This document shows positions 53,726 through 63,102 of a stretch of 64,000 nt of DNA, one piece after another. Source of the DNA: Pseudomonadota bacterium. GTDB lineage: Bacteria > Pseudomonadota > Gammaproteobacteria > Steroidobacterales > Steroidobacteraceae. The stretch's first letter is position 1. Each line of letters starts with the position of its first letter. A model generated the notes under the pieces. It saw only the letters and a list, made by a program, of their open reading frames with translations, was not told where the DNA came from and did not search any database. The translations under genes and the position numbers were made by a program. Where the stretch lies: assembly GCA_018241525.1 (NCBI GenBank), contig JAFEDR010000009.1:1178001-1242000 (forward strand), read 5' to 3'.

Positions 53726-54880
53726 TTGCACTGGCGCTCGAAACTGCTGCACTCGCGGACGCACACGCCGAAGGACTTCCGCTCGCTGACCGTGCCGGTC
53801 TATCGCGGATCGACGGTGCTGTTCGACCAAGCCGCCGACATCGTCGATGACTGGCGCCAGCGCACGCACGGCTACACCTACGGCCTCTACGGCAGCCCGA
53901 CCGTGCTCGAGCTCGGGGCGCGGATCGCCGAGATCGAAGGCGCGCACCACTGCTTCGTCGTGCCCGGCGGACAGGCGGCGATCGCGACCACGTACCTCGC
54001 GTTCTGCAAGGCCGGCAGCCATTGCCTGCTGCCGTGGAGCGCCTACGGCTCGAACCAGGAAATGGCGGCCGGGCTCATGAAGGGCCTCGGCATCGAGGTC
54101 GAGGCCTACGATCCGCTGATCGGCGCCGGCATCGAGCGGATGATCCGCCCGAACACCGCGCTCGTCTGGACCGAGAGCCCGGGCTCCGTGACGATGGAGA
54201 TCCAGGACGTGCCGGCGATCGTCGCCGCCGCGAAGGCGCGCGGCGTGCCGGTTGCGCTCGACAATACCTACGCCGCCGGCGTCCTGTTCGACGCGTTCCA
54301 GCACGGCGTCGACGTCAGCGTGCAGGCAGTGACCAAGTACATCGGCGGCCACAGCGACATCCTGCTCGGTTCGGTCTCGGTGGCGAGCGCACCGCTCTAT
54401 GAAAGAGTCGGTTCCGCCTGGGCGCAACTCGGGATGGCGGTGTCGCCGGATGACGCGAGCCTCGCGCTTCGCGGCCTGCAGACTCTGGGCGTCCGGCTCG
54501 AGCGCCTGGAATCGAGCGCGCTCGCGGTCGCGACCTGGCTCAAGGCCCGCCCGGAGGTCGAGTCGGTGCTGCATCCGGCACTGCCGGAGTGCCCGGGGCA
54601 CGAGTGCTGGAAGCGCGACTTCACGGGCTCGGCGAGCGTGTTCTCGTTCGTCTTCCGCCCGCAGGTCCCGTCGGCGCGTATCGCCTCCTTCGTCGATGCG
54701 CTGACGCTCTTCGCGAAGGGATTCAGCTGGGGCGGGACGGCGTCGCTCGTGATGGTGTACCCGACGCTCAAGCGACCGGACCGGGACTTCGGCGGCCGCC
54801 TGGTCCGGCTCAACATCGGCCTCGAGGAACCCGAGGACCTGATCCAGGATCTTGACCGGGCGCTCGAATCCCTGCGCTGA
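53726..54880 (+). CDS. metC: Cystathionine beta-lyase (PLP-dependent, MetC type)
   Basis: This 384-residue Cys/Met-metabolism PLP enzyme has substrate-phosphate-site residues YTYGLYGSPTVLELGARIAE, the cofactor region VVPGGQAAIATTYLAF, and the catalytic Lys204 in SVQAVTKYIGGHSDIL. The overall resemblance (TPKDFRSLTVPVYRGSTVLF; LAKGFSWGGTASL-like region) is to bacterial cystathionine beta-lyase. That enzyme releases homocysteine from cystathionine in methionine synthesis. The only upstream start giving the full enzyme is TTG 53726, with GAGGG 5 bp before it. It is a single-gene unit. Confidence 0.88.
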   Translation: MHWRSKLLHSRTHTPKDFRSLTVPVYRGSTVLFDQAADIVDDWRQRTHGYTYGLYGSPTVLELGARIAEIEGAHHCFVVPGGQAAIATTYLAFCKAGSHCLLPWSAYGSNQEMAAGLMKGLGIEVEAYDPLIGAGIERMIRPNTALVWTESPGSVTMEIQDVPAIVAAAKARGVPVALDNTYAAGVLFDAFQHGVDVSVQAVTKYIGGHSDILLGSVSVASAPLYERVGSAWAQLGMAVSPDDASLALRGLQTLGVRLERLESSALAVATWLKARPEVESVLHPALPECPGHECWKRDFTGSASVFSFVFRPQVPSARIASFVDALTLFAKGFSWGGTASLVMVYPTLKRPDRDFGGRLVRLNIGLEEPEDLIQDLDRALESLR

Positions 54881-55049
54881 TACCCGGATCGCGGGATTGA
54901 GTTGGTCGCAGCCGGGGGCAGCGCCCTGGCGCACCGACCCATCACACCCGGCGATCGGTGCGCCGCCGCAGTCCTGTCGCCCGGTAGCCCGCAGTCCGCG
55001 CCACGATGTCGCTCGATCCGCGATGTTGCTTCGCCGATAATGTCGCGCC

Positions 55050-55610
55050 ATGCAGGCGCTGCGCTATTCGATCAACGTCACGCTGGACGGCTGCTGCGAT
55101 CACCGCACGATCGTGCCGGACGAGCAGCTGCATCGCCACGCAACCGAGAACCTGGCCCGCGCCGACGCGCTCCTCTTCGGCCGCGTGATCTACGAGATGA
55201 TGGAGTCCGCGTGGCGCATACCCGCGCAGACGGGGGTACGCCCGGAGTGGATGGCACCGTGGATGGAATCCTTCGGCCGGGTCATCCACACCGCGAGGAA
55301 ATACGTCGTCTCGAGCACACTCGGGCACGTCGACTGGAACTCGGAGCTCTTGCGCGGGAATCTCGGCGAGGCCGTCGAGGCGCTCAAGCGAAAGCCAGGC
55401 CGGGGACTCTTCGTCGGAGGCGTGACGCTGCCGCGGGCACTCGCGCAGCTCGGGCTCATTGACGAATACGAGTTCATCGTGCATCCGTGCATCGCGGGGC
55501 ACGGACCTACGCTGTTCGCGGGACTGTCGCCGCCACTCGCGCTGAAGCTCGTGAACCGGCTGGAGTTCGCATCCGGCGCGGTGGCGATGACCTACGAGCC
55601 GAGACGATAG
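55050..55610 (+). CDS. Dihydrofolate reductase/RibD C-terminal family protein
   Basis: This 186-residue protein has a RibD-C/DHFR-like fold: MQALRYSINVTLDGCCDHRT, LLFGRVIYEMMESAW, KYVVSSTLGHVDW, GLFVGGVTLPRALAQLGLID and FIVHPCIAGHGPTLFAGL. Many stand-alone members exist in bacteria and probably reduce pteridine- or other NADPH-linked substrates; none is certain. ATG 55050 lies 168 bp after metC and has its own promoter region. Confidence 0.87.
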   Translation: MQALRYSINVTLDGCCDHRTIVPDEQLHRHATENLARADALLFGRVIYEMMESAWRIPAQTGVRPEWMAPWMESFGRVIHTARKYVVSSTLGHVDWNSELLRGNLGEAVEALKRKPGRGLFVGGVTLPRALAQLGLIDEYEFIVHPCIAGHGPTLFAGLSPPLALKLVNRLEFASGAVAMTYEPRR

Positions 55611-55690
55611 CGACCGGGCGCCGGTGCTCGTCGACGGCCGCAGCCGTCACGTGGCCGCGCTGACGTGGGAAGACCCGCTCCCGGGCGGGC

Positions 55691-56143
55691 TTAGCGACGG
55701 CGCCTCACCCAGGTGCCCTGCCCGCCCAGCGCCTCGAGCGCCTCCGCTTCTGTGAGCCGACGCGCCCGCAGCGCGATGCCGGTCGGCAGCCACTGGGCGA
55801 AGGCGACGTACCGGGTCCGGTGACGGCCGAGGCTCGAGTGCTCCTCGATCACCTGCGCCAGGCTCGAGGCGGGGAAGCGATTCGCCACGCGCGCGAGCGC
55901 AGGCCACAGGCGCCGGTGGACGAAGGTGACGCGACGATCGACCAGCCGGCAGGTGAGCACGTCCCTCGAGCCTCGCACCCGTTCCAGGATCCTGAAGATC
56001 TCCTGGCCCCGTTCGTGGCCCCACCAGCTCCCGCGTATCCGCTCGCCGGCGATCGCGTCGACGAGATTCGGCACGGGTCCTTTGGCGGAAGCGAGCACGA
56101 TGCCGTGCTCGCGTATGAAAGCCAGGGCCTGCTGCGGTGTCAT
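55691..56143 (-). CDS. Conserved protein of unknown function
   Basis: This 150-residue basic, soluble protein begins [20 protein letters not shown]. It has a conserved-looking core, [40 protein letters not shown] and a Leu-rich C-terminus ending in Arg. I have the impression of a widespread uncharacterised family (start [20 protein letters not shown]) but know no function. It stands alone, convergent with the RibD-like gene and divergent from the ABC genes. Confidence 0.72.
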   Translation of the reverse strand: MTPQQALAFIREHGIVLASAKGPVPNLVDAIAGERIRGSWWGHERGQEIFRILERVRGSRDVLTCRLVDRRVTFVHRRLWPALARVANRFPASSLAQVIEEHSSLGRHRTRYVAFAQWLPTGIALRARRLTEAEALEALGGQGTWVRRRR

Positions 56144-56360
56144 CTCAGGTGCTCACGAAGGTCGGCTTCGTTCCGCTCACCTCCAGGCGATGGCCGATTG
56201 TCGCACGCAGGAGCCCCACCGCTCCCGGCGGTGCTGCACCGTACAGTGCCGCCAACGACGCGCGTGCGCCGGACGCCTCGACGCTCCGCGGCGGCACCCC
56301 GGCCGCCCGTCCGGAGGCCGATCGCGTAGAGTACGCACCGAATCCCCCGCCGAGTCCCCC

Positions 56361-57287
56361 ATGCCTGCCATCATCGATATCCGCGGCCTCTCGAAGACTT
56401 ACGCCTCCGGCTCCGCGGCGCTCAAGTCCGTCGACCTGCAGATCCGGCGTGGCGAGATCTTCGCGCTTCTCGGCCCGAACGGCGCCGGCAAGACCACGTT
56501 GATCAACATCGTCTGCGGCCTCGTGACGCCGACCGCAGGTACCGTCAGCGTCGACGGTCACGACATCCTGCGCGACCCGCGCGAGGCACGTCGCAAGATC
56601 GGGCTCGTGCCCCAGGAGTTGGTGTCCACGGGCTTCGAGTCCGTGTGGGCGACGACGACCTTCAGCCGGGGCCTCTTCGGCCGGCGACCGGATCCGGACC
56701 ACATCACGCAGGTGCTCAAGAGCCTGTCCCTCTGGGACAAGAAGGACAGCAAGATCATGACGCTGTCGGGCGGCATGAAGCGCCGCGTCATGATCGCGAA
56801 GGCGCTGTCGCACGAACCCGAGATCCTGTTCCTCGACGAGCCGACTGCGGGGGTCGACGTCGAGCTTCGCATCGCGATGTGGGAGGCGGTGCGGACCCTG
56901 CGCGACAACGGCGTCACGATCATCCTGACGACGCACTACATCGAGGAAGCCGAGGAAATGGCAGACCGGATCGGCGTCATCAATCACGGCGAGCTGATCC
57001 TGGTGGAGGAAAAGGAAGCCCTGATCCGTAAGCTCGGCACGAAGCAGCTGACGCTGCACCTGCAGCAGGCGTTGCCCTCCCTGCCGGATGGCCTCGCGGA
57101 CCTGCCGCTGGCGCTCGCCTCGGGTGGTCGGGACCTCGTCTTCACCTACGATGGCCAGCACGAGCGCAGCGGCATCGCGAGCCTGCTCGGGCGCCTGCAG
57201 GACGCCGGGATTCAGTTCCGGGACCTGCAGACCTCGCAGAGCTCGCTCGAGGACATCTTCGTCAGTCTCGTCAGGAGGCCGCAGTGA
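56361..57287 (+). CDS. ABC transporter ATP-binding protein (ABC-2 type)
   Basis: This 308-residue ATPase has Walker [10 protein letters not shown], the Q-loop region [14 protein letters not shown], signature [19 protein letters not shown], Walker [13 protein letters not shown] and H-loop [18 protein letters not shown]-terminal extension (about residues 235-308) is typical of DrrA/NatA/YadG-type exporters. The frame stays open upstream, but ATG 56361 is where homology starts. Its stop overlaps the GTG of the permease. Confidence 0.93.
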   Translation: MPAIIDIRGLSKTYASGSAALKSVDLQIRRGEIFALLGPNGAGKTTLINIVCGLVTPTAGTVSVDGHDILRDPREARRKIGLVPQELVSTGFESVWATTTFSRGLFGRRPDPDHITQVLKSLSLWDKKDSKIMTLSGGMKRRVMIAKALSHEPEILFLDEPTAGVDVELRIAMWEAVRTLRDNGVTIILTTHYIEEAEEMADRIGVINHGELILVEEKEALIRKLGTKQLTLHLQQALPSLPDGLADLPLALASGGRDLVFTYDGQHERSGIASLLGRLQDAGIQFRDLQTSQSSLEDIFVSLVRRPQ

Positions 57288-58045
57288 ATCTCCCGGCTGT
57301 CCGCGCGATCTACGCGTTCGAGATGGCGCGCACCGGACGCACGCTGCTGCAGAGCATCGTGACGCCCGTGATTTCGACGTCGCTGTATTTCGTCGTATTT
57401 GGCGCGGCGATCGGCTCGCGCATGGCGGACGTGAACGGCGTCCGCTACGGGGCGTTCATCGTCCCCGGGCTCATGATGCTGTCGGTGCTGACCGAGAGCA
57501 TCTCGAACGCGTCTTTCGGCATCTACTTCCCGAAGTTCACCGGCACGATCTACGAGGTGCTGTCGGCGCCGATCTCGCACCTCGAGATCGTCGCGAGCTA
57601 CGTCGGGGCCGCGGCGACGAAGTCGGTAATCCTCGGCGTGCTGATCCTCGCGACGGCGCGCCTGTTCGTGCCCTTCGAGGTGCAGCATCCGGTCGCGATG
57701 GTGCTGTTCCTGTGCCTGACGGCCGTGACCTTCAGCCTCTTTGGCTTCATCCTCGGCATCTGGGCCAACAGCTTCGAGCAGCTGCAGTTCGTGCCGATGC
57801 TGGTCGTCATGCCGCTGACGTTCCTCGGCGGCAGCTTCTATACGATCTCGATGCTGCCGCCGTTCTGGCAGAAGGTCGCGCTGCTGAACCCCGTCGTCTA
57901 CCTGATCAGCGGCTTTCGCTGGAGCTTCTTCGGCATCGGTGACGTCGACGTCCGCGTGAGCCTCGCGGCCATCGCCGTGTTCCTCAGCGCCTGCCTCGCG
58001 GTGACCGCCTGGATCTTCCGGACGGGCTATCGACTGAAGTCCTAG
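57284..58045 (+). CDS. ABC-2 type permease
   Basis: This 253-residue membrane subunit has six helices: [100 protein letters not shown] and a last C-terminal helix. The ABC-2 block [20 protein letters not shown] is YadH/NodJ-like. The start is GTG 57284 overlapping the ATPase stop. The pair forms an exporter of unknown cargo. Confidence 0.93.
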   Translation: MNLPAVRAIYAFEMARTGRTLLQSIVTPVISTSLYFVVFGAAIGSRMADVNGVRYGAFIVPGLMMLSVLTESISNASFGIYFPKFTGTIYEVLSAPISHLEIVASYVGAAATKSVILGVLILATARLFVPFEVQHPVAMVLFLCLTAVTFSLFGFILGIWANSFEQLQFVPMLVVMPLTFLGGSFYTISMLPPFWQKVALLNPVVYLISGFRWSFFGIGDVDVRVSLAAIAVFLSACLAVTAWIFRTGYRLKS

Positions 58046-58081
58046 GCGAGGCGCGGCCGGGCCCTGCGCTTCGCCCGTGAC

Positions 58082-59377
58082 TCAGGCGGGGGCCGGGCTC
58101 GCGCCGCGGATCGCATTGCTGACCAGCGGCCGCGCCCAGAAGCCGACGCTCAGGACGAAGCCGAAGGTCAGGTACAGGAACAGCATTCCGGCGCGCAGGC
58201 CGAACTGATCGCCCAGCCAGCCGATCACGAGCGGCACGAGTGCGCCGCCCATGATCCCGGAGCACAGGATGCCGGCGAAGGGGCCATGGTGCTGGGGCAC
58301 CGAATTGAGCCCGAGCGACACCAGCGTCGGCCACATGATCGAGGCAAAGAAGCCCATGCACGGGAAGGCGATCCGTGCGACATCCGCCGACCCGAAGAGC
58401 GCGAGCGACAGCAGGACCACCGCGCCGAGCGAGAAGCCGATCAGCACGCGGCGGCTGTCGAAGAGCTTCAGGAGTCCCATGCCGAGCAGGCAGCCGGCGG
58501 TCATGAGTCCCCAGAAATAGGCCACCGCATCGGCGCCGCCGGTGTGCGGGTCGACCTGGTGGTAGCGCTCGAGGAACGGCGACATCCAGTCGGCCGTGCC
58601 CTGCTCGCAGCCGACATAGGCCACGATCGCGAGGAAGTAGAGCCAGACGAAGCGGTTCCGCAGCAGCTGGCGGTACATCGCGAGCGTGCCTGCCTCCTCG
58701 TCTGCCGTGCGCTCGACCTTGGGCAGCCGCAGCAGCGCGATCAGCACGATGCTCGCGCCTGCGACCGCGGCGAAGATCCAGTAGATCGACACCCACGGCA
58801 GCGCGACCGGCGTGATGCCCGCGAGGAAGCCGTAGAAGCCCTCGAGGTCGCGATGCGCCGGGTCGAGGTGGCGGACGAGGGCCGAATAGACGTGCGGGCT
58901 CAGGTAGGAGGCGGCGCCGAAGATGAACTGAGCGAACGCCGAGTTGAAGGCGAAATGCTCCTCCCCGCCCGCGACCCGCAGCAGGGGATTGATCGCGACC
59001 TGCAGCGCCGCCATGCCCGCCCCGATCACGAAGAGCGAGGCGACCGCGACGGCGTACGTCGGGAACGCCGCGAAGGTCGCCGCGCCCGCGGTCGCCGCGA
59101 CGAACGAGGCCACCATCAGGCGCTTCTCGCCGAAGCGCTGCACCGCGAAGCCCGCTGGGATCGAGAACACGCCGTAGGCGATGAAGAACCCGAACGGCAG
59201 GACCGCGGCCATGGTCAGCGAGACGTGGAAGCCGGCGATGATGTCCGGGACCAGCGGCCCGAGGATGTTCGTCAGGAACGAGATCACGAAGAAGACGAAG
59301 AACACGACCCCGACGAGGAGCCGGCTCCTGCCCTGCGTGCCCTTCACCGTCCCGGTCATCGTTGTCATTCGATCCAT
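58082..59377 (-). CDS. FucP/NagP-like sugar MFS transporter
   Basis: This 431-residue major-facilitator protein has 12 helices of the fucose/glucose/galactose:H+ symporter group. Marks are FLTNILGPLVPDIIAGFHVS, FGFFIAYGVFSIPAGFAVQR, MAALQVAINPLLRVAGGEEH, NSAFAQFIFGAASYLSP, SIMWPTLVSLGLNSVPQHHG and GIMGGALVPLVIGWLGDQFG. Relatives transport fucose, glucose or N-acetylglucosamine. It is on the same strand as the sulfotransferase, GH2 and TonB receptor genes, fitting uptake of amino sugars released by them. Confidence 0.9.
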   Translation of the reverse strand: MDRMTTMTGTVKGTQGRSRLLVGVVFFVFFVISFLTNILGPLVPDIIAGFHVSLTMAAVLPFGFFIAYGVFSIPAGFAVQRFGEKRLMVASFVAATAGAATFAAFPTYAVAVASLFVIGAGMAALQVAINPLLRVAGGEEHFAFNSAFAQFIFGAASYLSPHVYSALVRHLDPAHRDLEGFYGFLAGITPVALPWVSIYWIFAAVAGASIVLIALLRLPKVERTADEEAGTLAMYRQLLRNRFVWLYFLAIVAYVGCEQGTADWMSPFLERYHQVDPHTGGADAVAYFWGLMTAGCLLGMGLLKLFDSRRVLIGFSLGAVVLLSLALFGSADVARIAFPCMGFFASIMWPTLVSLGLNSVPQHHGPFAGILCSGIMGGALVPLVIGWLGDQFGLRAGMLFLYLTFGFVLSVGFWARPLVSNAIRGASPAPA

Positions 59378-59489
59378 CCTCTTTTACGCGGGGTCGACGT
59401 CTGCCGCCGGGCTCCGGGGTATCGGCACGCCCGAGCCAGTGACGCCCGTTCGAAAGCGGGCGAGCCTCGCGCCGGCCTGGGGCGGGTCG

Positions 59490-60335
59490 CTAGATCACCG
59501 GCACCTGGCTGATGTTGTTCTTCGGGTCGATCCAGAACGACTCGTTGATGAACCGCCCGAAGATCTCGCGCGGCAGGATGGGCGCGCGCTCCACCGGCTC
59601 CACCTTCGGCCGGACGGTATGCAGCCCCGGCATGCCGACGCGCGCGTCGAACTCGTCGGCGTGGTAGGCGATGTGGTCGAAGTCGTGGTCGAACCAGGGC
59701 TCGCCGATGAACTGGTAGAACGCACGCATTGCCGCCGCCGGGTTGCGCGACAGGCTTTCGTAGGTCAACAGCAGCAGGTGGCCGGGCGCGAACGGACCGT
59801 AAAAGGCGTCCTTGGTGGCCTGGAAGGCGAAGCCAACCATGCCGCGCGGATCGGTCAGCGCCTCGATGCGCGAGTAGACGGTCGTGTTGGTGTCGAAGCG
59901 GAACACCTTGCTGACGCTGGCCGGCGTGCGCTGCACCAGCCGCTCCATGCTGTCGAGCACCCAGGAGAGCTGCCGCACGCAGGCGATGACCTTCGCCTCC
60001 GGGTAGAGCACCTGCAGCAGCTGCATCCGGCTGCACCACAGGCGGCTCGTGTCGAAGACGACGCCGGCGTCGGCCTGCCCGGCGTAGAAGTTCTCGACGA
60101 GGCCCCGCAGCAGCGCGATGCGCTGCTCGTCGGAGACGTCGAACGAAAAGTCGTTCTTGCTGCTCATCTCGGCGATGACCACGCCCATGATGTCCGCGAG
60201 CGGGCTCGTCATGCCGGCGCGGAAGCGCGGGTTCTGGTTCAGGATCGCGGCGAGCAGCGTGCTGCCGGAGCGCGGCAGCCCCGAGATGAAGTGGAACTTG
60301 CGGGTCGGCTTCGCGTTGGGGGGCGCGGCGGGCAT
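59490..60335 (-). CDS. Sulfotransferase family protein
   Basis: This 281-residue protein has the 5'-phosphosulfate binding loop HFISGLPRSGSTLLAAILNQ (about 15-34), a 3'-phosphate region (SWVLDSMERLVQR) and the conserved block LLLLTYESLSRNPAAAMRAF. Bacterial members of this type sulfate sugars or small molecules with PAPS as donor. The substrate is unknown. It lies between the GH2 gene (13 bp) and the MFS gene (112 bp), so it belongs to the carbohydrate locus. Confidence 0.85.
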   Translation of the reverse strand: MPAAPPNAKPTRKFHFISGLPRSGSTLLAAILNQNPRFRAGMTSPLADIMGVVIAEMSSKNDFSFDVSDEQRIALLRGLVENFYAGQADAGVVFDTSRLWCSRMQLLQVLYPEAKVIACVRQLSWVLDSMERLVQRTPASVSKVFRFDTNTTVYSRIEALTDPRGMVGFAFQATKDAFYGPFAPGHLLLLTYESLSRNPAAAMRAFYQFIGEPWFDHDFDHIAYHADEFDARVGMPGLHTVRPKVEPVERAPILPREIFGRFINESFWIDPKNNISQVPVI

Positions 60336-60348
60336 CGGGGCCTTCCTG

Positions 60349-63102
60349 TCAGTGGCCCGACGCGCCCGTCCGGCCCTCGACGGCCAGCGGAACGCTCCGC
60401 GCGGGGACGTTCCAGCCGCTCACCTCGACGACCGACGCGGCAGCATCCGGCGTGGCGAAACGAGCGGTGATGGTAACCGATTCCCCCGGCCACAGCGTCA
60501 CGTCGTTGTCGCTCCACTCGACCGGCAGCACCGCCGCGCCGCCGGCGGCGCGGCGGATCATCAGGTGCTGGAACATCGCGACCGTGCGCGTCGCGGCCGG
60601 CACCGCGAGCGTCACGGTCGCGACGGTCTCGGACCCGCCCTGGCGCATCGTCGCGCGAAGCTCATTCGTCGCCGGTGGCAGGGTCTCGAGCGCCGTCAGG
60701 TCCGCATAGCGCGTGACGGGCGTCAGGTACCAGTTCGAGTGCGGCCAGTCGAGCTCGTCGGGCTGCGCCGAGAGCCAGTAGACGTTGCGGCTCACCGGCT
60801 GGCCGCGAGCGGAGGCGAGCTCGAGCTCGATGAAGTACGTCCGCGAGAGGCCCTCGAGTGCCGGCAGCACGAGCACGTCCTTCGTGCTGTTGCCCGCGAG
60901 CTCGAGGCCCGCGAGGCGCTGCTCGTGGACGATGCGGCCGTCGAGGTTCCGCACCCGGACGAGGGCCCGGAGGCCGCGCTCGCGGGTCAGGGTCTGGTTC
61001 ACCAGCTGGATCGCGTGCGAGTCGTACGCGTACTGAATGTGCACCGGCTCGTTCGCGAGCCGTGCGCCGAAGTAGGCCCCGGCCGGGTTCAGGTAGTAGT
61101 CGTACAGGTGCCAGTGGAGCGAGGGCCAGGCGTTGTTGAGCATCCAGTAAATGACGCCGGTCGAGGGGTTCGCGGCGCCGCGGTGCGCGTTGAAGGCCTC
61201 GAACTGCGCGCGCACGTTGTCGTAGTTGTCGAGCTGGGCCTTGGCGACGTAGTCCTCGAGGCTCCGCGGTGCGCCGTAGCGCGCCGCGAGCGCGACGTCG
61301 AAGGGCTCGAGGGTCGCGAACACCGACCAGGCGGCGGAGGCGTGATACTGCCGCAGCTTCGGGTACTTCCACAGCGCCTCGAGCTCCTGCGGCGAAAGCA
61401 TCCGGTGGAGGTCCTCGAGCAGCGGGATCGAGGCGCCCGCGCTCACTTCCGAGTCGAAGCCGAACGCGCCGCCGAGCTTGTCGGCGTACCAGTACGCCGG
61501 CGGGATCCAGGAGTACGGTCCTTCCATCTTCATGCCGGACGGGCCGGTCTCGGGCGTCGACTGGGGAACCGCCGCCGCGATGATTGGCGTCGTCCAGTCC
61601 TCGGCATGCAGCGTCTCGACGTAGCGCTTCGAGATCGCGGGCGGCGGCGCGGCGTCGCTGCCGATCAGGAAGCCGATCACCGCCGGGTGGTTGCGCAGGA
61701 AGCGTGCCTCGCTCGCCATCGAGTCCGTGGCCACCGCCTCGTCCGCCGCATCCCAGGGCTCGCCGCCCGTCTTCGCCGCCGACTCCCACTTGTCGCAGCA
61801 CTCCCAGCCGGCGAGGATCAGGATGCCGTCGCGATCGGCGAGCTCGTAGAAGCGGTCAATCTCGTGCTTGCCTTCGGTGCGCAGCGTGTTGAGCCCGAGG
61901 TTGCGGACGTAGCGCAGCTCCGTCTCGATGCGCGCCGGGTCGTTGCGCAGGAAGAGGTCCGGGGCCCAGCCAGCGCCACGGATCAGGAGCGGCTGGCCAT
62001 TGATCATGAACTGGACCTGGCCGTGGTCATTGAGATGGGAGGTGACGCTGCGGATGCCGAAGCCCGTCCGGGCCTCGTCCGAGACCGCGCCGTCGACCGC
62101 GGCGGTCATCGCGAGCTCGTAGAGCGGATGCTCGCCCATGCCGATCGGCCACCAGATCCGCGGGTGCGCGAGCCTGAGCCCGGGATCGCTCGTGGGCGTG
62201 AAAACGACCGTCTGGGTCTCGCCGGGCGCGAGGCGGATCGTCCGCTTCAGCGCGACGCCGGCCGCGACGCCGTTGATCACGGCCTCGTGCGCGACGGTAT
62301 CGAGGTTGCTGGCCTCCACCTTCACGGTCAGCGAGGCACGCGAGAGGTCGGGCAGCGGCAGCATCGAGGTCACCCGCGGGAAGCGGATCGCGACGGGCCC
62401 CGTCCGGACGATCTCGACGCCCCGCCACGGACCCATATTGTTGTCCGGCGGCTGCGGGTTCCAGTCGACCCAGCCGATCGAGAGGCTCGTGCGCGGGTCA
62501 CCCGGCGGCACCCGCAGCGCGAGAACATTGCTGCCTGCGCGGAGGCGGCTCGTCACGTCGAACTCGCGCACCGGGTAGGCGCCGGCGACCGTCGTCCGCG
62601 GCGCGACGAGCGCGCCATTCAGCCACACGTCGGCGCCCGGGATCATGCCGTTGATGCGCAGCAGCGTCCGCGTGCCAGGCGCTCCCCCGGTCACGATGAA
62701 CTCGCTGCGATACCACCAGGGGATCGCGAACATGGTGCCGCTCGCGTCCGGCTCCTCGACCGCCCGCAGGTTGTCGCTATAGAAGACGTTCTCGTACTTG
62801 CCGTTCTCGAGGAGACCGGCCATCACGGTCGCGCGGCCGCTGACGGCGAACCAGCCCTCGGTCGGGAAGCCCGCCGCGGAGACTTCCGCCCCGCCCTGCT
62901 GCGCCTTGCTGCTCGACTGGATCTGCCATTGCGCGATCGGTGTCACCGTCCCCGCGCCCCCCGCGACCCGGGTCGGCGCGAAGTCGGTAGCCGCGCCCGC
63001 GAGCGGCGGGAGCGCGAGCCAGGCGAGCAGCGCCCAGGCCCGGTACCGGCGGCTCGCCGGCCGGCGCACGGGACCCATCCGGCCGGAGGCCCGGCTCACC
63101 AT
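60349..63102 (-). CDS. GH2 exo-beta-D-glucosaminidase-like enzyme
   Basis: This 917-residue exported glycoside hydrolase family 2 protein has a signal peptide (AWALLAWLALPPLAGAAT), a jelly-roll sugar-binding domain, Ig-like domains and a TIM barrel. FLIGSDAAPPPAI places Asp483 where CsxA-type exo-beta-D-glucosaminidases carry their catalytic acid/base Asp (normally Glu in other GH2 enzymes). FGFDSEVSAGASIPLLEDL places Glu552 as the nucleophile. This subgroup removes glucosamine from chitosan ends. The ATG overlaps the receptor stop by 7 bp, so the two are coupled. Confidence 0.9.
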   Translation of the reverse strand: MVSRASGRMGPVRRPASRRYRAWALLAWLALPPLAGAATDFAPTRVAGGAGTVTPIAQWQIQSSSKAQQGGAEVSAAGFPTEGWFAVSGRATVMAGLLENGKYENVFYSDNLRAVEEPDASGTMFAIPWWYRSEFIVTGGAPGTRTLLRINGMIPGADVWLNGALVAPRTTVAGAYPVREFDVTSRLRAGSNVLALRVPPGDPRTSLSIGWVDWNPQPPDNNMGPWRGVEIVRTGPVAIRFPRVTSMLPLPDLSRASLTVKVEASNLDTVAHEAVINGVAAGVALKRTIRLAPGETQTVVFTPTSDPGLRLAHPRIWWPIGMGEHPLYELAMTAAVDGAVSDEARTGFGIRSVTSHLNDHGQVQFMINGQPLLIRGAGWAPDLFLRNDPARIETELRYVRNLGLNTLRTEGKHEIDRFYELADRDGILILAGWECCDKWESAAKTGGEPWDAADEAVATDSMASEARFLRNHPAVIGFLIGSDAAPPPAISKRYVETLHAEDWTTPIIAAAVPQSTPETGPSGMKMEGPYSWIPPAYWYADKLGGAFGFDSEVSAGASIPLLEDLHRMLSPQELEALWKYPKLRQYHASAAWSVFATLEPFDVALAARYGAPRSLEDYVAKAQLDNYDNVRAQFEAFNAHRGAANPSTGVIYWMLNNAWPSLHWHLYDYYLNPAGAYFGARLANEPVHIQYAYDSHAIQLVNQTLTRERGLRALVRVRNLDGRIVHEQRLAGLELAGNSTKDVLVLPALEGLSRTYFIELELASARGQPVSRNVYWLSAQPDELDWPHSNWYLTPVTRYADLTALETLPPATNELRATMRQGGSETVATVTLAVPAATRTVAMFQHLMIRRAAGGAAVLPVEWSDNDVTLWPGESVTITARFATPDAAASVVEVSGWNVPARSVPLAVEGRTGASGH